A stretch of DNA of 9,380 nt from Deferribacteres bacterium JdFR-76. Its GTDB lineage: Bacteria; Zhuqueibacterota; JdFR-76. Positions 1 through 6,081 of this stretch are shown here, piece by piece (the first letter of the stretch is position 1; every line of letters begins with the position of its first letter). The notes below the pieces were generated by a model. It ran no database searches, was not told the DNA's origin, and saw nothing but the letters and a program-made list of their open reading frames with translations. The stretch spans positions 1 through 9,380 of the forward strand of contig MTOL01000361.1 of the NCBI GenBank assembly GCA_002011685.1, in the 5' to 3' direction. A program made the position numbers and the translations under genes.

Positions 1-785
1 TGCTACGGCTTGGGGAGGCCGAATGGGTTCAGCGGATGTTCCGCGAACGGCTAAACATCCCGCTCCATTTTGTTGATGGGTCGGAAGAATTCCTTTCCCG
101 CCTGCGTGGGGTAACCGACCCGGAGCAGAAGCGCAAAGTGATCGGAGAAGTGTTTATCCGGCTTTTTGAGAGAGAAGCGCGGAAATTCGCCGATGCAAAA
201 TTTCTGGCACAGGGCACGCTGTATCCTGATGTGATCGAAAGCCAGTCAGCCGTGGGACCCTCGGCGCAGATCAAAACCCATCACAATGTGGGCGGACTGC
301 CCGACGACATGCAGTTTGAGCTGATCGAACCGCTGCGCGAGCTGTTCAAAGATGAAGTGCGGCGCATTGGTGCGTTGCTGGATATTCCAGATGAAATGCT
401 CCACCGGCACCCTTTTCCGGGGCCCGGTCTTGCGGTGCGCGTTATCGGAGAAGTTACCCGCGATCGTCTTGACCTGCTCCGGCAAGCCGATGCCATTTTC
501 ATTGAGGAACTGCACCAGGACGGATGGTACAACCGTGTCTGGCAGGCATTCTGTGTTCTGTTGCCCGTCAAATCTGTGGGCGTGATGGGCGATGAGCGTA
601 CGTATGAGAATGTGGTGGCTCTGAGGGCCGTGACCAGCCAGGATGGTATGACAGCCGACTGGGCCCGGCTACCGGACGATCTTCTGGCCCGGGTATCGAA
701 CCGGATCATCAATGAGGTGAAGGGAATTAACCGGGTGGTATACGACATCAGCTCCAAGCCACCCAGTACGATTGAGTGGGAGTAA
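1..785 (+). CDS. guaA: GMP synthase (glutamine-hydrolysing), C-terminal half, 5'-truncated by window edge
   Basis: GMP synthase converts XMP, ATP and glutamine to GMP in the cytoplasm, the last step of de novo guanine nucleotide synthesis. The reading frame is already open at base 3 and continues to TAA at 783-785, giving about 260 of the family's roughly 510-525 residues. The glutaminase domain and the ATP P-loop lie before the window. Visible are the end of the ATP-pyrophosphatase domain ([20 protein letters not shown], then [15 protein letters not shown]) and the whole dimerisation domain: [48 protein letters not shown], and the family's canonical C-terminus [11 protein letters not shown]. 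An in-frame ATG at 36 is internal, because the sequence before it ([11 protein letters not shown]) is also GuaA-like. The 384-base gap and the promoter-like site downstream suggest that guaA and glmS are separate transcription units. No anomaly was seen. Confidence 0.98.
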   Translation, partial: LRLGEAEWVQRMFRERLNIPLHFVDGSEEFLSRLRGVTDPEQKRKVIGEVFIRLFEREARKFADAKFLAQGTLYPDVIESQSAVGPSAQIKTHHNVGGLPDDMQFELIEPLRELFKDEVRRIGALLDIPDEMLHRHPFPGPGLAVRVIGEVTRDRLDLLRQADAIFIEELHQDGWYNRVWQAFCVLLPVKSVGVMGDERTYENVVALRAVTSQDGMTADWARLPDDLLARVSNRIINEVKGINRVVYDISSKPPSTIEWE

Positions 786-927
786 CGGACGGTACAGAGG
801 GTGTACACCGCCGGCAGAGTCCGGGGCGAAATCGGAGAAAACCGGAACAGCATAAAGATTGCGGTGGATTCGGACGGGGGAAAAGATCCGGCCGGAATTA
901 TCCGGGGCGGCGCAGATTGGAACTGGT

Positions 928-1111
928 ATGTATCTTGCAGCACTCTTTTTTCTGATCTGTACCGGCCAGATTCAGGCTGGAGCAGGTAGACAGTTTGACT
1001 TCAGTGTATCAAAATTGTACATTGGAAGTGGGTCGAAAAAAGGTGGGATGGCGGGTCCCGGAGAATGCTTTCAGGGTGTTTCAATCTGGAACATTTCTTC
1101 CATTTGAATGA
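928..1111 (+). pseudogene. possible remnant of a small exported protein, frame-disrupted
   Basis: From ATG 928 the frame begins like a signal peptide: a hydrophobic stretch MYLAALFFLICTG followed by QIQAGAG, a plausible processing region. It runs on to TGA at 1105-1107 (59 residues), but its last third is Gly- and Ser-rich and unconvincing. In the next frame, open from 952 to TGA 1109-1111, the same stretch reads as more protein-like sequence (KKVGWRVPENAFRVFQSGTF). That pattern could mean one short exported ORF broken by a frameshift. No good ribosome binding site precedes 928, the N-terminus lacks the usual basic residues, and a candidate glmS promoter sits inside. It may be nothing more than chance. 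Confidence 0.18.
995..1023 (+). promoter_or_regulatory. candidate sigma70-type promoter for glmS
   Basis: TTGACT (995-1000, five of six matches to TTGACA) is followed by a 17-base spacer and TACATT (1018-1023, four of six matches to TATAAT, with the key T1, A2 and T6 present). Transcription would start near 1030 and leave a leader of about 140 bases before glmS. The location in the long guaA-glmS gap supports the call. It rests on consensus matching alone. Confidence 0.4.
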
Positions 1112-1126
1112 CGGCATAGGTATGGG

Positions 1127-1159
1127 CTCCTGATGAACAAGGGGGCTGAACGGTAGGAG
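1127..1159 (+). promoter_or_regulatory. possible SD-sequestering hairpin in the glmS leader
   Basis: CTCCT at 1127-1131 is complementary to AGGAG at 1155-1159, the core of the glmS Shine-Dalgarno sequence AGGAGG (1155-1160). A G-U pair (1132 with 1154) can extend the stem to six pairs around a loop of about 22 bases. The loop carries a mini-ORF (ATG 1133, MNKGAER) whose TAG stop at 1154-1156 overlaps the SD. The stem is short and could be accidental. Confidence 0.22.
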
Positions 1160-1169
1160 GAAAGGAATT

Positions 1170-2999
1170 ATGTGCGGAATTGTCGGGTATATTGGCCAGA
1201 AGGAAGTTGTGCCAATCCTGATGGAAGGGCTGAAGCGGCTGGAGTATCGGGGATACGATTCGGCCGGTGTGGCGGTATTGAATAACGGCCGGCTCAATGT
1301 GATCAAACGGCCGGGGAAGATCAGAGATCTGGAGCGTGTGGTTGCAGATTCCGGTCTGAATGGAACGCTGGGCATCGGGCATACGCGCTGGGCCACCCAC
1401 GGAGAACCCAATGAGATCAATGCCCATCCACACTGTGATTGCGGCCAGCGCATTGCCCTGATTCATAATGGGATCATCGAAAATTTTTCGCCGCTGAAAA
1501 AGGAACTGCAGAGGCAAGGCCATCATTTTGCCTCCGACACGGATACAGAGGTGCTCTGCCATCTAATCGAAATGTTTTACCAGGATCATAGCCTGGAAGA
1601 GGCTGTACGCTTGGCTCTGGCCGAAGTTAAGGGAACTTACGGGATTCTGGTAATCTCCCGCGATGAACCGGAAGTGATGGTTGCGGCCCGAAACGGAAGC
1701 CCGCTCTTGATCGGGGTGGGCAACAACGAGTACTTTGCGGCGTCCGATGCAGCGGCTATTATCGGGTATACCCGCGATGTGGTTTATCTTGATGACGGTG
1801 AAATGGCCATCCTCACGCGCAATAGCTTCCAGACCAAAACCATTACGGACCAGCCGGTAGAAAAAACGATCGAACAGATTACTTTTGACCTGGAACAGAT
1901 CGAAAAAGCGGGGTTTCCGCATTTCATGCTGAAAGAAATTTTCGAGCAGCCGGAAACCATCCGCACTACCATGCGCGGCCGCTTGCTGGCAGATGAGGGG
2001 AATGTCCGTCTGGGCGGACTTTTGGATCACATGGACCAGCTTTTGAAGGCGAAACGGATGATTTTTACCGCCTGTGGCACCAGCTGGCATGCAGCGCTAA
2101 TCGGCGAATATGTGTTCGAAGATATGTTGCGCATCCCGGTGGAAGTGGAGTACGCATCGGAATTCCGTTATCGCCGGCCGGTTCTGGACCCGGAAACTGT
2201 GGTGATGGTGATCAGCCAGTCGGGGGAAACAGCAGACACACTGGCGGCGGTTCGGGAGGTGAAGAAATATCGCTATCCGGTTTTTGGGATCTGCAATGTG
2301 GTGGGCAGCACGATTGCCCGGGAAACCGTGGCAGGGGTGTACTTGCATGTCGGGCCGGAAATTGGAGTGGCTTCAACCAAGGCTTTTACCGCTCAGGTAG
2401 CTGTGCTCATCATGATCGCCATGATGCTTGCCCGCCGCAAGTGGATGAGTGCGGAAGAAGGGCGGAAAATTATCCGCGAAATGCAGGCCATCCCGGAAAA
2501 GATTCAGCGCATTCTAGATCAGGATCAGATCATTCAGGAACTGGCGGAACGGTACCACACGAGCCGCAATTTTCTCTACCTGGGCCGTGGCTACAACTTT
2601 CCTGTAGCGCTGGAAGGAGCCTTGAAGCTCAAGGAGATTTCCTACATTCACGCGGAAGGATATCCGGCCGCAGAGATGAAACATGGCCCAATTGCCCTCA
2701 TTGACGAAAACATGCCGGTGGTTTTTATTGCAATTCAGGATCAGACATACGACAAGATCATCAGCAACATTGAAGAGGTAAAAGCCCGGCGGGGACGGGT
2801 TATTGCCGTGGCCACCGAAGGGGATGAAAAGATCAGGGAAAAGGTGGATCATGTGATCTATGTGCCTTCCACCCTTGATTTCCTGTCTCCGCTGCTTACG
2901 GTGATTCCGCTCCAGCTCCTGGCTTATCACATTGCCGTATTGCGGGGGTGCAATGTGGATCAGCCGCGGAACCTGGCCAAAAGTGTGACGGTGGAATAG
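1170..2999 (+). CDS. glmS: Glutamine--fructose-6-phosphate aminotransferase (isomerising), glucosamine-6-phosphate synthase
   Basis: GlmS makes glucosamine-6-phosphate from fructose-6-phosphate and glutamine, the committed step to UDP-GlcNAc for peptidoglycan and LPS. It acts in the cytoplasm. The 609 residues equal the E. coli length. The N-terminal glutaminase domain (about 1-230) starts MCGIVGYIG, with Cys2 becoming the nucleophile after Met removal, and has HTRWATHG (71-78), HNG (99-101) and SDTDTE (122-127). Two SIS isomerase domains follow, with CGTSWHAA (302-309), SQSGET (349-354), GVASTKAFTAQ (399-409) and EGALKLKEISYIHAEGYPA. Glu489, His505 and Lys604 fall where E. coli Glu488, His504 and Lys603 lie once Met1 is discounted, so both active sites look intact. 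The ATG is set by TAGGAGG nine bases upstream and by the need for Cys at position 2. Only 33 bases separate it from the next gene, so cotranscription is likely. Confidence 0.98.
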   Translation: MCGIVGYIGQKEVVPILMEGLKRLEYRGYDSAGVAVLNNGRLNVIKRPGKIRDLERVVADSGLNGTLGIGHTRWATHGEPNEINAHPHCDCGQRIALIHNGIIENFSPLKKELQRQGHHFASDTDTEVLCHLIEMFYQDHSLEEAVRLALAEVKGTYGILVISRDEPEVMVAARNGSPLLIGVGNNEYFAASDAAAIIGYTRDVVYLDDGEMAILTRNSFQTKTITDQPVEKTIEQITFDLEQIEKAGFPHFMLKEIFEQPETIRTTMRGRLLADEGNVRLGGLLDHMDQLLKAKRMIFTACGTSWHAALIGEYVFEDMLRIPVEVEYASEFRYRRPVLDPETVVMVISQSGETADTLAAVREVKKYRYPVFGICNVVGSTIARETVAGVYLHVGPEIGVASTKAFTAQVAVLIMIAMMLARRKWMSAEEGRKIIREMQAIPEKIQRILDQDQIIQELAERYHTSRNFLYLGRGYNFPVALEGALKLKEISYIHAEGYPAAEMKHGPIALIDENMPVVFIAIQDQTYDKIISNIEEVKARRGRVIAVATEGDEKIREKVDHVIYVPSTLDFLSPLLTVIPLQLLAYHIAVLRGCNVDQPRNLAKSVTVE

Positions 3000-3016
3000 A
3001 GCCTTTGCAAATCTGT

Positions 3017-3025
3017 GGAGGGAGG
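3017..3025 (+). promoter_or_regulatory. ribosome binding site that fixes a GTG start at 3033
   Basis: GGAGGGAGG at 3017-3025 is a strong Shine-Dalgarno sequence ending seven bases before GTG 3033. An earlier in-frame GTG at 3015 would place this site at or inside the coding region and adds six residues (MEGGSQ) in front of the signal peptide. GTG 3033 is therefore the better start. Confidence 0.7.
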
Positions 3026-3032
3026 AAGCCAA

Positions 3033-4946
3033 GTGAGGACCCGGATTTCGCTTTTTCTGGGGGCAATTGCTGCTAGTTTGCTTTTGTTCTTCGGACATGC
3101 GGGGTTTGCACTGGACCAGCGTTCGCCTCAGCAGGCAGTGCAGATCAATCAGGATGTGGAGAACGTCTATAAAAAGGCCTTGCTCCATTACCGCGAGCGC
3201 CAGTATGCCGTCGTGGAATGGGAACTTCGAAGCCTGCTGGAACTCTATCCGAAGAATCACCGCATTACATCCGTTCTTTACCTGATCGGCCGTTCCCAGT
3301 ATCAGCAGAAAAAGTGGAAGGAAGCCCAGCAGACCCTGGAACGGCTGGTACGGGAGTATCCGCAATCTGCGCTCGTGGACGATGCCCGGTTTTTACTGGC
3401 GGCGGTGGCATTTCAGCGAGAAGATTACTTCCAGACAGCGCGGCTGCTTTTGCAGGTGCTGCAGAAGAGCGACGATGCGCGCCTTCGGGATCAGACCCAA
3501 AAGCTGCTGTATCCGCTATTGCTGGATTATCTTGATCAGCGGGAGGTCCATCAGCTTGCGGGTAGCTTCTCGGGGGGACATGCACAGGCACTGTTCGACC
3601 TGCTTCAGGCCCTACAGGCCTACAGGGAACAGGACAAAGAACGGGCGAAAGAGCTGCTCCAGCAGTGGATGGATCGGTATCCCGGCCATGTCCTGGGTCC
3701 GGTGGCCCGGCGGTATGCCAGGTTGGCAGAACGCAAAGAGCCGGAAGTTCTTAAGATTGGTGTCATACTTCCGCTGACCGGGTATTTTGGCGACGAAGCC
3801 CGGCTGCTTCTGGCCGGTATCCGCTATGCCGTGGAGACGGACCCGGAAGCAAGGCGTATGGGAATCGAACTGGTGGTGCGCGATTCCCAGGGGGAAATGA
3901 TCGAAGTGATCCGCCACACCCGGGAGCTCATTCAGCAGGAACGAGTGCTGGCCATTATTGGCGAGCTGGAAAGTGACAAAACAGCGGTCATCGGTACAGT
4001 GGCCGGAGATGCGGGAGTTCCGGTTCTTGCACCGGCAGCCAAAGAAGATGGGTTAACAACGGTGGCCCCCACCCTGGTACAAATGCTGCCGGATCTGGAA
4101 ACTCGCGGCCAGTTTATTGCTGAATATGCCATGAACGAACTGCAGCTGCGTACCTTTGCCATCCTGGCACCCGCCGACAAATACGGCAAGCAAATGACTG
4201 ACAGCTTTGCTCAGACGGTAGACCGGCTGAACGGTCAGATTGTGGCGGAAACCTGGTATTACGAAGACCCGACGGACCTCCGGGTACAGTTCCGCCATAT
4301 CCGCGAAGTGGGTCTGGAAAAAATGGTGCGGGATTCCATTCTGGCCGAAAATCCAGGAATGATGCTGTCGGAAGTGGATTCGCTGGTAAAGGTCGTTATT
4401 CGTCAGAAGCTGGAGTCCCTCATCCCGGAGACGGAAACGGGAAGGCGGCCCAAGTTTGCCGATTCCACCGCTATCCCGGTAACATCCATCGATGCGCTGT
4501 TTTTTCCGGTTTATACCGAAGATATTTCTTACGTGGCGCCGCAGATGGCACTGTACAACATTCAAGCCCAGATTCTGGGCGGAAGTTTCTGGAACAACGA
4601 GGAAGAACTGGACCGCAACGCCCGTTATGTTTCTGGGGCTATCTTTTTAGGCGATCTGTACGTGGATGAGACCGACCCGGTGTTCCGGCGGTTTCGGGAT
4701 CAATTCCGTGCCCGGATGGGGGTAACACCCAGCAAGCTGTCAATACTTGGGTATGACACAATGCGGTTTCTGCTGGAGGGAATCCGCCAGGGTGCGCGGA
4801 CACACCGGAAACTTATGGAATATCTCAAAAACACGGAGCGGTTTCGAGGCCTGCTTCAGCCGTACGATTTCTCCCGGAAACCAAGGGTAAATGCGTTCCT
4901 GCATATCATGAAGTATCAGGACAATACCATCTGGAAGGTGCGGTAA
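3033..4946 (+). CDS. Exported LpoA-like protein: TPR-like repeats plus periplasmic-binding-protein fold (putative PBP activator)
   Basis: The 637 residues from GTG 3033 start with a signal peptide (RTRISLFLGAIAASLLLFF, likely cut after GFA at residue 26). There is no Cys lipobox, so the product should be soluble periplasmic rather than a lipoprotein. Residues about 45-220 are TPR-like helical hairpins (ALLHYRERQYAVVEWELRSL, LERLVREYPQSALVDDARF, AKELLQQWMDRYPGHV), resembling BamD/YbgF-type repeats. From residue 239 (VLKIGVILPLTGYFG) a type 1 periplasmic-binding fold of the LivK/Peripla_BP_6 family follows, with an atypical insert at about 425-484. TPR plus this fold is the architecture of LpoA, which activates penicillin-binding protein PBP1A in E. 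coli. Placement between glmS and uppS, both peptidoglycan precursor genes, supports a cell-wall role. No ABC permease or ATPase genes are adjacent, which argues against an amino-acid transport role. Function is inferred from architecture and context, and the true ligand or partner is unknown. Confidence 0.8.
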   Translation: MRTRISLFLGAIAASLLLFFGHAGFALDQRSPQQAVQINQDVENVYKKALLHYRERQYAVVEWELRSLLELYPKNHRITSVLYLIGRSQYQQKKWKEAQQTLERLVREYPQSALVDDARFLLAAVAFQREDYFQTARLLLQVLQKSDDARLRDQTQKLLYPLLLDYLDQREVHQLAGSFSGGHAQALFDLLQALQAYREQDKERAKELLQQWMDRYPGHVLGPVARRYARLAERKEPEVLKIGVILPLTGYFGDEARLLLAGIRYAVETDPEARRMGIELVVRDSQGEMIEVIRHTRELIQQERVLAIIGELESDKTAVIGTVAGDAGVPVLAPAAKEDGLTTVAPTLVQMLPDLETRGQFIAEYAMNELQLRTFAILAPADKYGKQMTDSFAQTVDRLNGQIVAETWYYEDPTDLRVQFRHIREVGLEKMVRDSILAENPGMMLSEVDSLVKVVIRQKLESLIPETETGRRPKFADSTAIPVTSIDALFFPVYTEDISYVAPQMALYNIQAQILGGSFWNNEEELDRNARYVSGAIFLGDLYVDETDPVFRRFRDQFRARMGVTPSKLSILGYDTMRFLLEGIRQGARTHRKLMEYLKNTERFRGLLQPYDFSRKPRVNAFLHIMKYQDNTIWKVR

Positions 4947-4952
4947 GGAAGA

Positions 4953-5141
4953 ATGGCCAGGCTTTCCCTACCGGGCAGTGGCCGGATGGTTGCGGGTAAA
5001 GGAGGTTCGAAACGGATTCAGGGGAAAGAGGGCGGCTTTGGTAAACGGTACGATAATATGACTAAGCCTAAATTTTTATTGAAATTATGGAATTCCCATC
5101 GCTTATTAAACAGTGCGGGGTTAAATGAGGGAGATGGGTGA
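4953..5141 (+). CDS. doubtful 62-codon ORF between the LpoA-like gene and uppS
   Basis: The frame starts at ATG 4953, six bases after the preceding stop, and ends with TGA directly abutting the uppS ATG at 5142. It encodes a small basic, Gly-rich N-terminal half (MARLSLPGSGRMVAGKGG) with no recognised domain, signal peptide or membrane segment. AAGGA sits only three bases before the ATG, which is too close for a good SD. A full AAAGGAGGT lies at 4998-5006 but has no ATG, GTG or TTG at a usable distance. The neat fit between the neighbours is the only argument in favour, and the composition looks non-coding. It is more likely spacer or leader sequence. Confidence 0.14.
   Translation: MARLSLPGSGRMVAGKGGSKRIQGKEGGFGKRYDNMTKPKFLLKLWNSHRLLNSAGLNEGDG
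5079..5108 (+). promoter_or_regulatory. weak candidate promoter upstream of uppS
   Basis: In a locally AT-rich stretch, TTGAAA (5079-5084) and TTATTA (5103-5108) are separated by 18 bases and lie about 35-60 bases before uppS. The match to sigma70 consensus is moderate. uppS could equally be read through from glmS and the LpoA-like gene, since no terminator is visible between them. Confidence 0.25.
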
Positions 5142-5903
5142 ATGGACAAAGATCAAAAAATCCAGGAGGAACTGAAACGCATCGGGAATTTGCCGCGGCA
5201 CATCGCCATTATAATGGACGGAAACGGCCGCTGGGCAAGGCGGAGAGGACTGCCGCGCGTTGCTGGACACCGTCAGGCTATCGATTCCGTGCGGGATGTG
5301 GTGGAAGCCTGTGGCGAGCTGGGAATCGAAGTGCTCACCCTCTATACTTTTTCGGTGGAAAACTGGGGCCGCCCGCGTGAAGAAGTGAACGCTCTGATGG
5401 ATCTTCTTGTAGAAACCATCCGCAGCGAGCTGGATGAACTGCTGAAAAACAATGTGCGTTTGATCACCATTGGCCACCTGGACGATTTGCCTCCTCTAAC
5501 GCGTGAAAGCATGGAATATGCCATCGAGAAAACCAAGCACTGCACCGGGCTGATTTTGAATCTGGCCTTGAGTTACGGCGGGCGCAGGGAGATTGTGGAT
5601 GCCGTAAAGGCCATCGCCCGGAAGGTGAAGCAAGGTGTGATCAATCCGGACGCCATCGACGAGAGTGTGGTTGCAGACCATCTCTACACCCGTGGGCTGC
5701 CGGATCCCGATCTTTTAATCCGTACCAGCGGGGAACTGCGGATCAGCAATTTTCTCCTCTGGCAGCTGGCCTACACGGAGATGTACGTTACTGATGTCCT
5801 CTGGCCCGATTTTCGCCGGGAACACCTCTATGAGGCCATTCGCTCGTACCAGAAGCGGGAAAGACGCTTCGGCCTGGTAAGCGAGCAGCTAATCCATTCG
5901 TAG
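5142..5903 (+). CDS. uppS: Isoprenyl transferase, (di-trans,poly-cis)-undecaprenyl-diphosphate synthase
   Basis: UppS condenses isopentenyl diphosphate onto farnesyl diphosphate to give the C55 carrier lipid for peptidoglycan and other envelope polymers. It is a cytosolic, membrane-associated enzyme. The 253 residues match the usual family length. Visible signatures are the diphosphate-binding motif HIAIIMDGNGRWA with Asp26 (the essential, Mg-binding position), the GHR motif at 42-44, TLYTFSVENWGRP (66-78), LALSYGGRREI (141-151) and the isopentenyl diphosphate site RTSGELRISNFLLWQLAY. Arg194, Arg200, Ser202 and Glu213 fall at the same numbers as the known E. coli functional residues. The ATG follows a Shine-Dalgarno sequence GAGGGAG (5127-5133) by eight bases and leaves the normal short N-terminal arm. 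Whether the chain is C55 or shorter cannot be read from the sequence, but the single copy beside cell-wall genes favours undecaprenyl diphosphate. Confidence 0.97.
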   Translation: MDKDQKIQEELKRIGNLPRHIAIIMDGNGRWARRRGLPRVAGHRQAIDSVRDVVEACGELGIEVLTLYTFSVENWGRPREEVNALMDLLVETIRSELDELLKNNVRLITIGHLDDLPPLTRESMEYAIEKTKHCTGLILNLALSYGGRREIVDAVKAIARKVKQGVINPDAIDESVVADHLYTRGLPDPDLLIRTSGELRISNFLLWQLAYTEMYVTDVLWPDFRREHLYEAIRSYQKRERRFGLVSEQLIHS

Positions 5904-5962
5904 CCGGGAAGTCCTTCAGGGGAACCAAACCTTTTCTCCGCCCGTAACATTATTGCATCAGG

Positions 5963-5985
5963 CCTTAAAATATTGCATATTAAGG
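5963..5985. repeat. 23-base imperfect palindrome centred on a TATTGCAT copy
   Basis: Six-base perfect arms CCTTAA (5963-5968) and TTAAGG (5980-5985) flank an 11-base centre. Two further inner pairs match (5970 with 5978 and 5971 with 5977). Size and symmetry fit a dimeric repressor or activator site. As RNA it would be a weak AU-rich hairpin, and TTTTT appears only at 5995-5999, ten bases downstream, so it is a poor terminator candidate. Confidence 0.4.
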
Positions 5986-5994
5986 TGTTGGGAA

Positions 5995-6026
5995 TTTTTG
6001 CAGAAAGTCTTATCTTTCTGCAGAAA
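5995..6026. repeat. inverted repeat with 9-13 bp stem and 6-base loop
   Basis: TGCAGAAAG (5999-6007) and CTTTCTGCA (6014-6022) are perfect inverted repeats around the loop TCTTAT. The stem can extend to 13 pairs, through TTTT (5995-5998) against GAAA (6023-6026) with one G-U. The flanking T and A runs are in the wrong order for an intrinsic terminator on either strand: T-rich before the stem and A-rich after it. It could be a transcription-factor site or an mRNA leader hairpin. Confidence 0.5.
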
Positions 6027-6046
6027 AAAACCATATTGCATGGATT

Positions 6047-6075
6047 TTGACAGAAAACGACAGGGTGGATAGATA
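6047..6075 (+). promoter_or_regulatory. candidate promoter directly before the TamB-like gene
   Basis: A perfect TTGACA (6047-6052) is followed by a 17-base spacer and TAGATA (6070-6075), which matches TATAAT at only three of six positions. If used, transcription would start at about the ATG (6082), giving a nearly leaderless mRNA. That would agree with the weak Shine-Dalgarno sequence (AGGGTGG at 6062-6068, 13 bases from the ATG). The -10 match is poor, so this is tentative. Confidence 0.28.
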
Positions 6076-6081
6076 TAGCAG

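Larger units (their letters stand above)
786..1169. other. 384-base intergenic region between guaA and glmS
   Basis: This gap holds no convincing intact gene. It contains a sigma70-like promoter (995-1023), a possible decayed small exported-protein ORF (928-1111), and a glmS leader with a possible anti-Shine-Dalgarno hairpin (1127-1159). The run of six T at 945-950 has no strong GC-rich stem just before it, so I do not call a guaA terminator. I looked for the conserved core of the glmS ribozyme and did not recognise it. The minus strand shows only shadows running in from the neighbouring genes. Confidence 0.6.
5904..6081. promoter_or_regulatory. AT-rich, repeat-dense intergenic region upstream of the TamB-like gene
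   Basis: These 178 bases are clearly more AT-rich than the flanking genes. They hold three direct copies of TATTGCAT (5951-5958, 5971-5978, 6034-6041), a palindrome around the second copy (5963-5985), a long-stem hairpin (5995-6026), three copies of CAGAAA (6001, 6021, 6051) and a TTGACA box (6047-6052). No ORF is credible on either strand. The density of repeats suggests a control region with one or more protein-binding sites for the downstream gene. No known operator was recognised. Confidence 0.5.

Noticed and set aside
281..943. long minus-strand ORF (220 codons) opposite guaA
   Set aside because: It is antisense to conserved GuaA sequence, has Ser/Arg-rich low-information composition and no recognisable domain. 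It is a shadow of the real frame.
786..1169. glmS ribozyme or other riboswitch upstream of glmS
   Set aside because: The conserved cleavage-site and core segments of the glmS ribozyme are not recognisable, and the gap shows no long nested stems.
3015..3032. earlier GTG start for the LpoA-like gene
   Set aside because: The strong SD GGAGGGAGG begins inside that extension. GTG 3033 has ideal spacing and gives a cleaner signal peptide.
2514..3365. minus-strand ORF of 283 codons across the glmS end
   Set aside because: It runs antisense over the conserved GlmS C-terminus and the signal peptide of the next gene, with no domain seen.
3033..4946. branched-chain amino-acid ABC transporter component
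   Set aside because: No transporter permease or ATPase gene is adjacent, and the N-terminal TPR region is not part of transport-type binding proteins. The possibility is kept only as a secondary alternative.
5904..6081. intrinsic terminator after uppS
   Set aside because: The strong stem at 5999-6022 is followed by A rather than T on the + strand. On the minus strand it is followed by AAAAATTCC, so neither direction has a U-tract.
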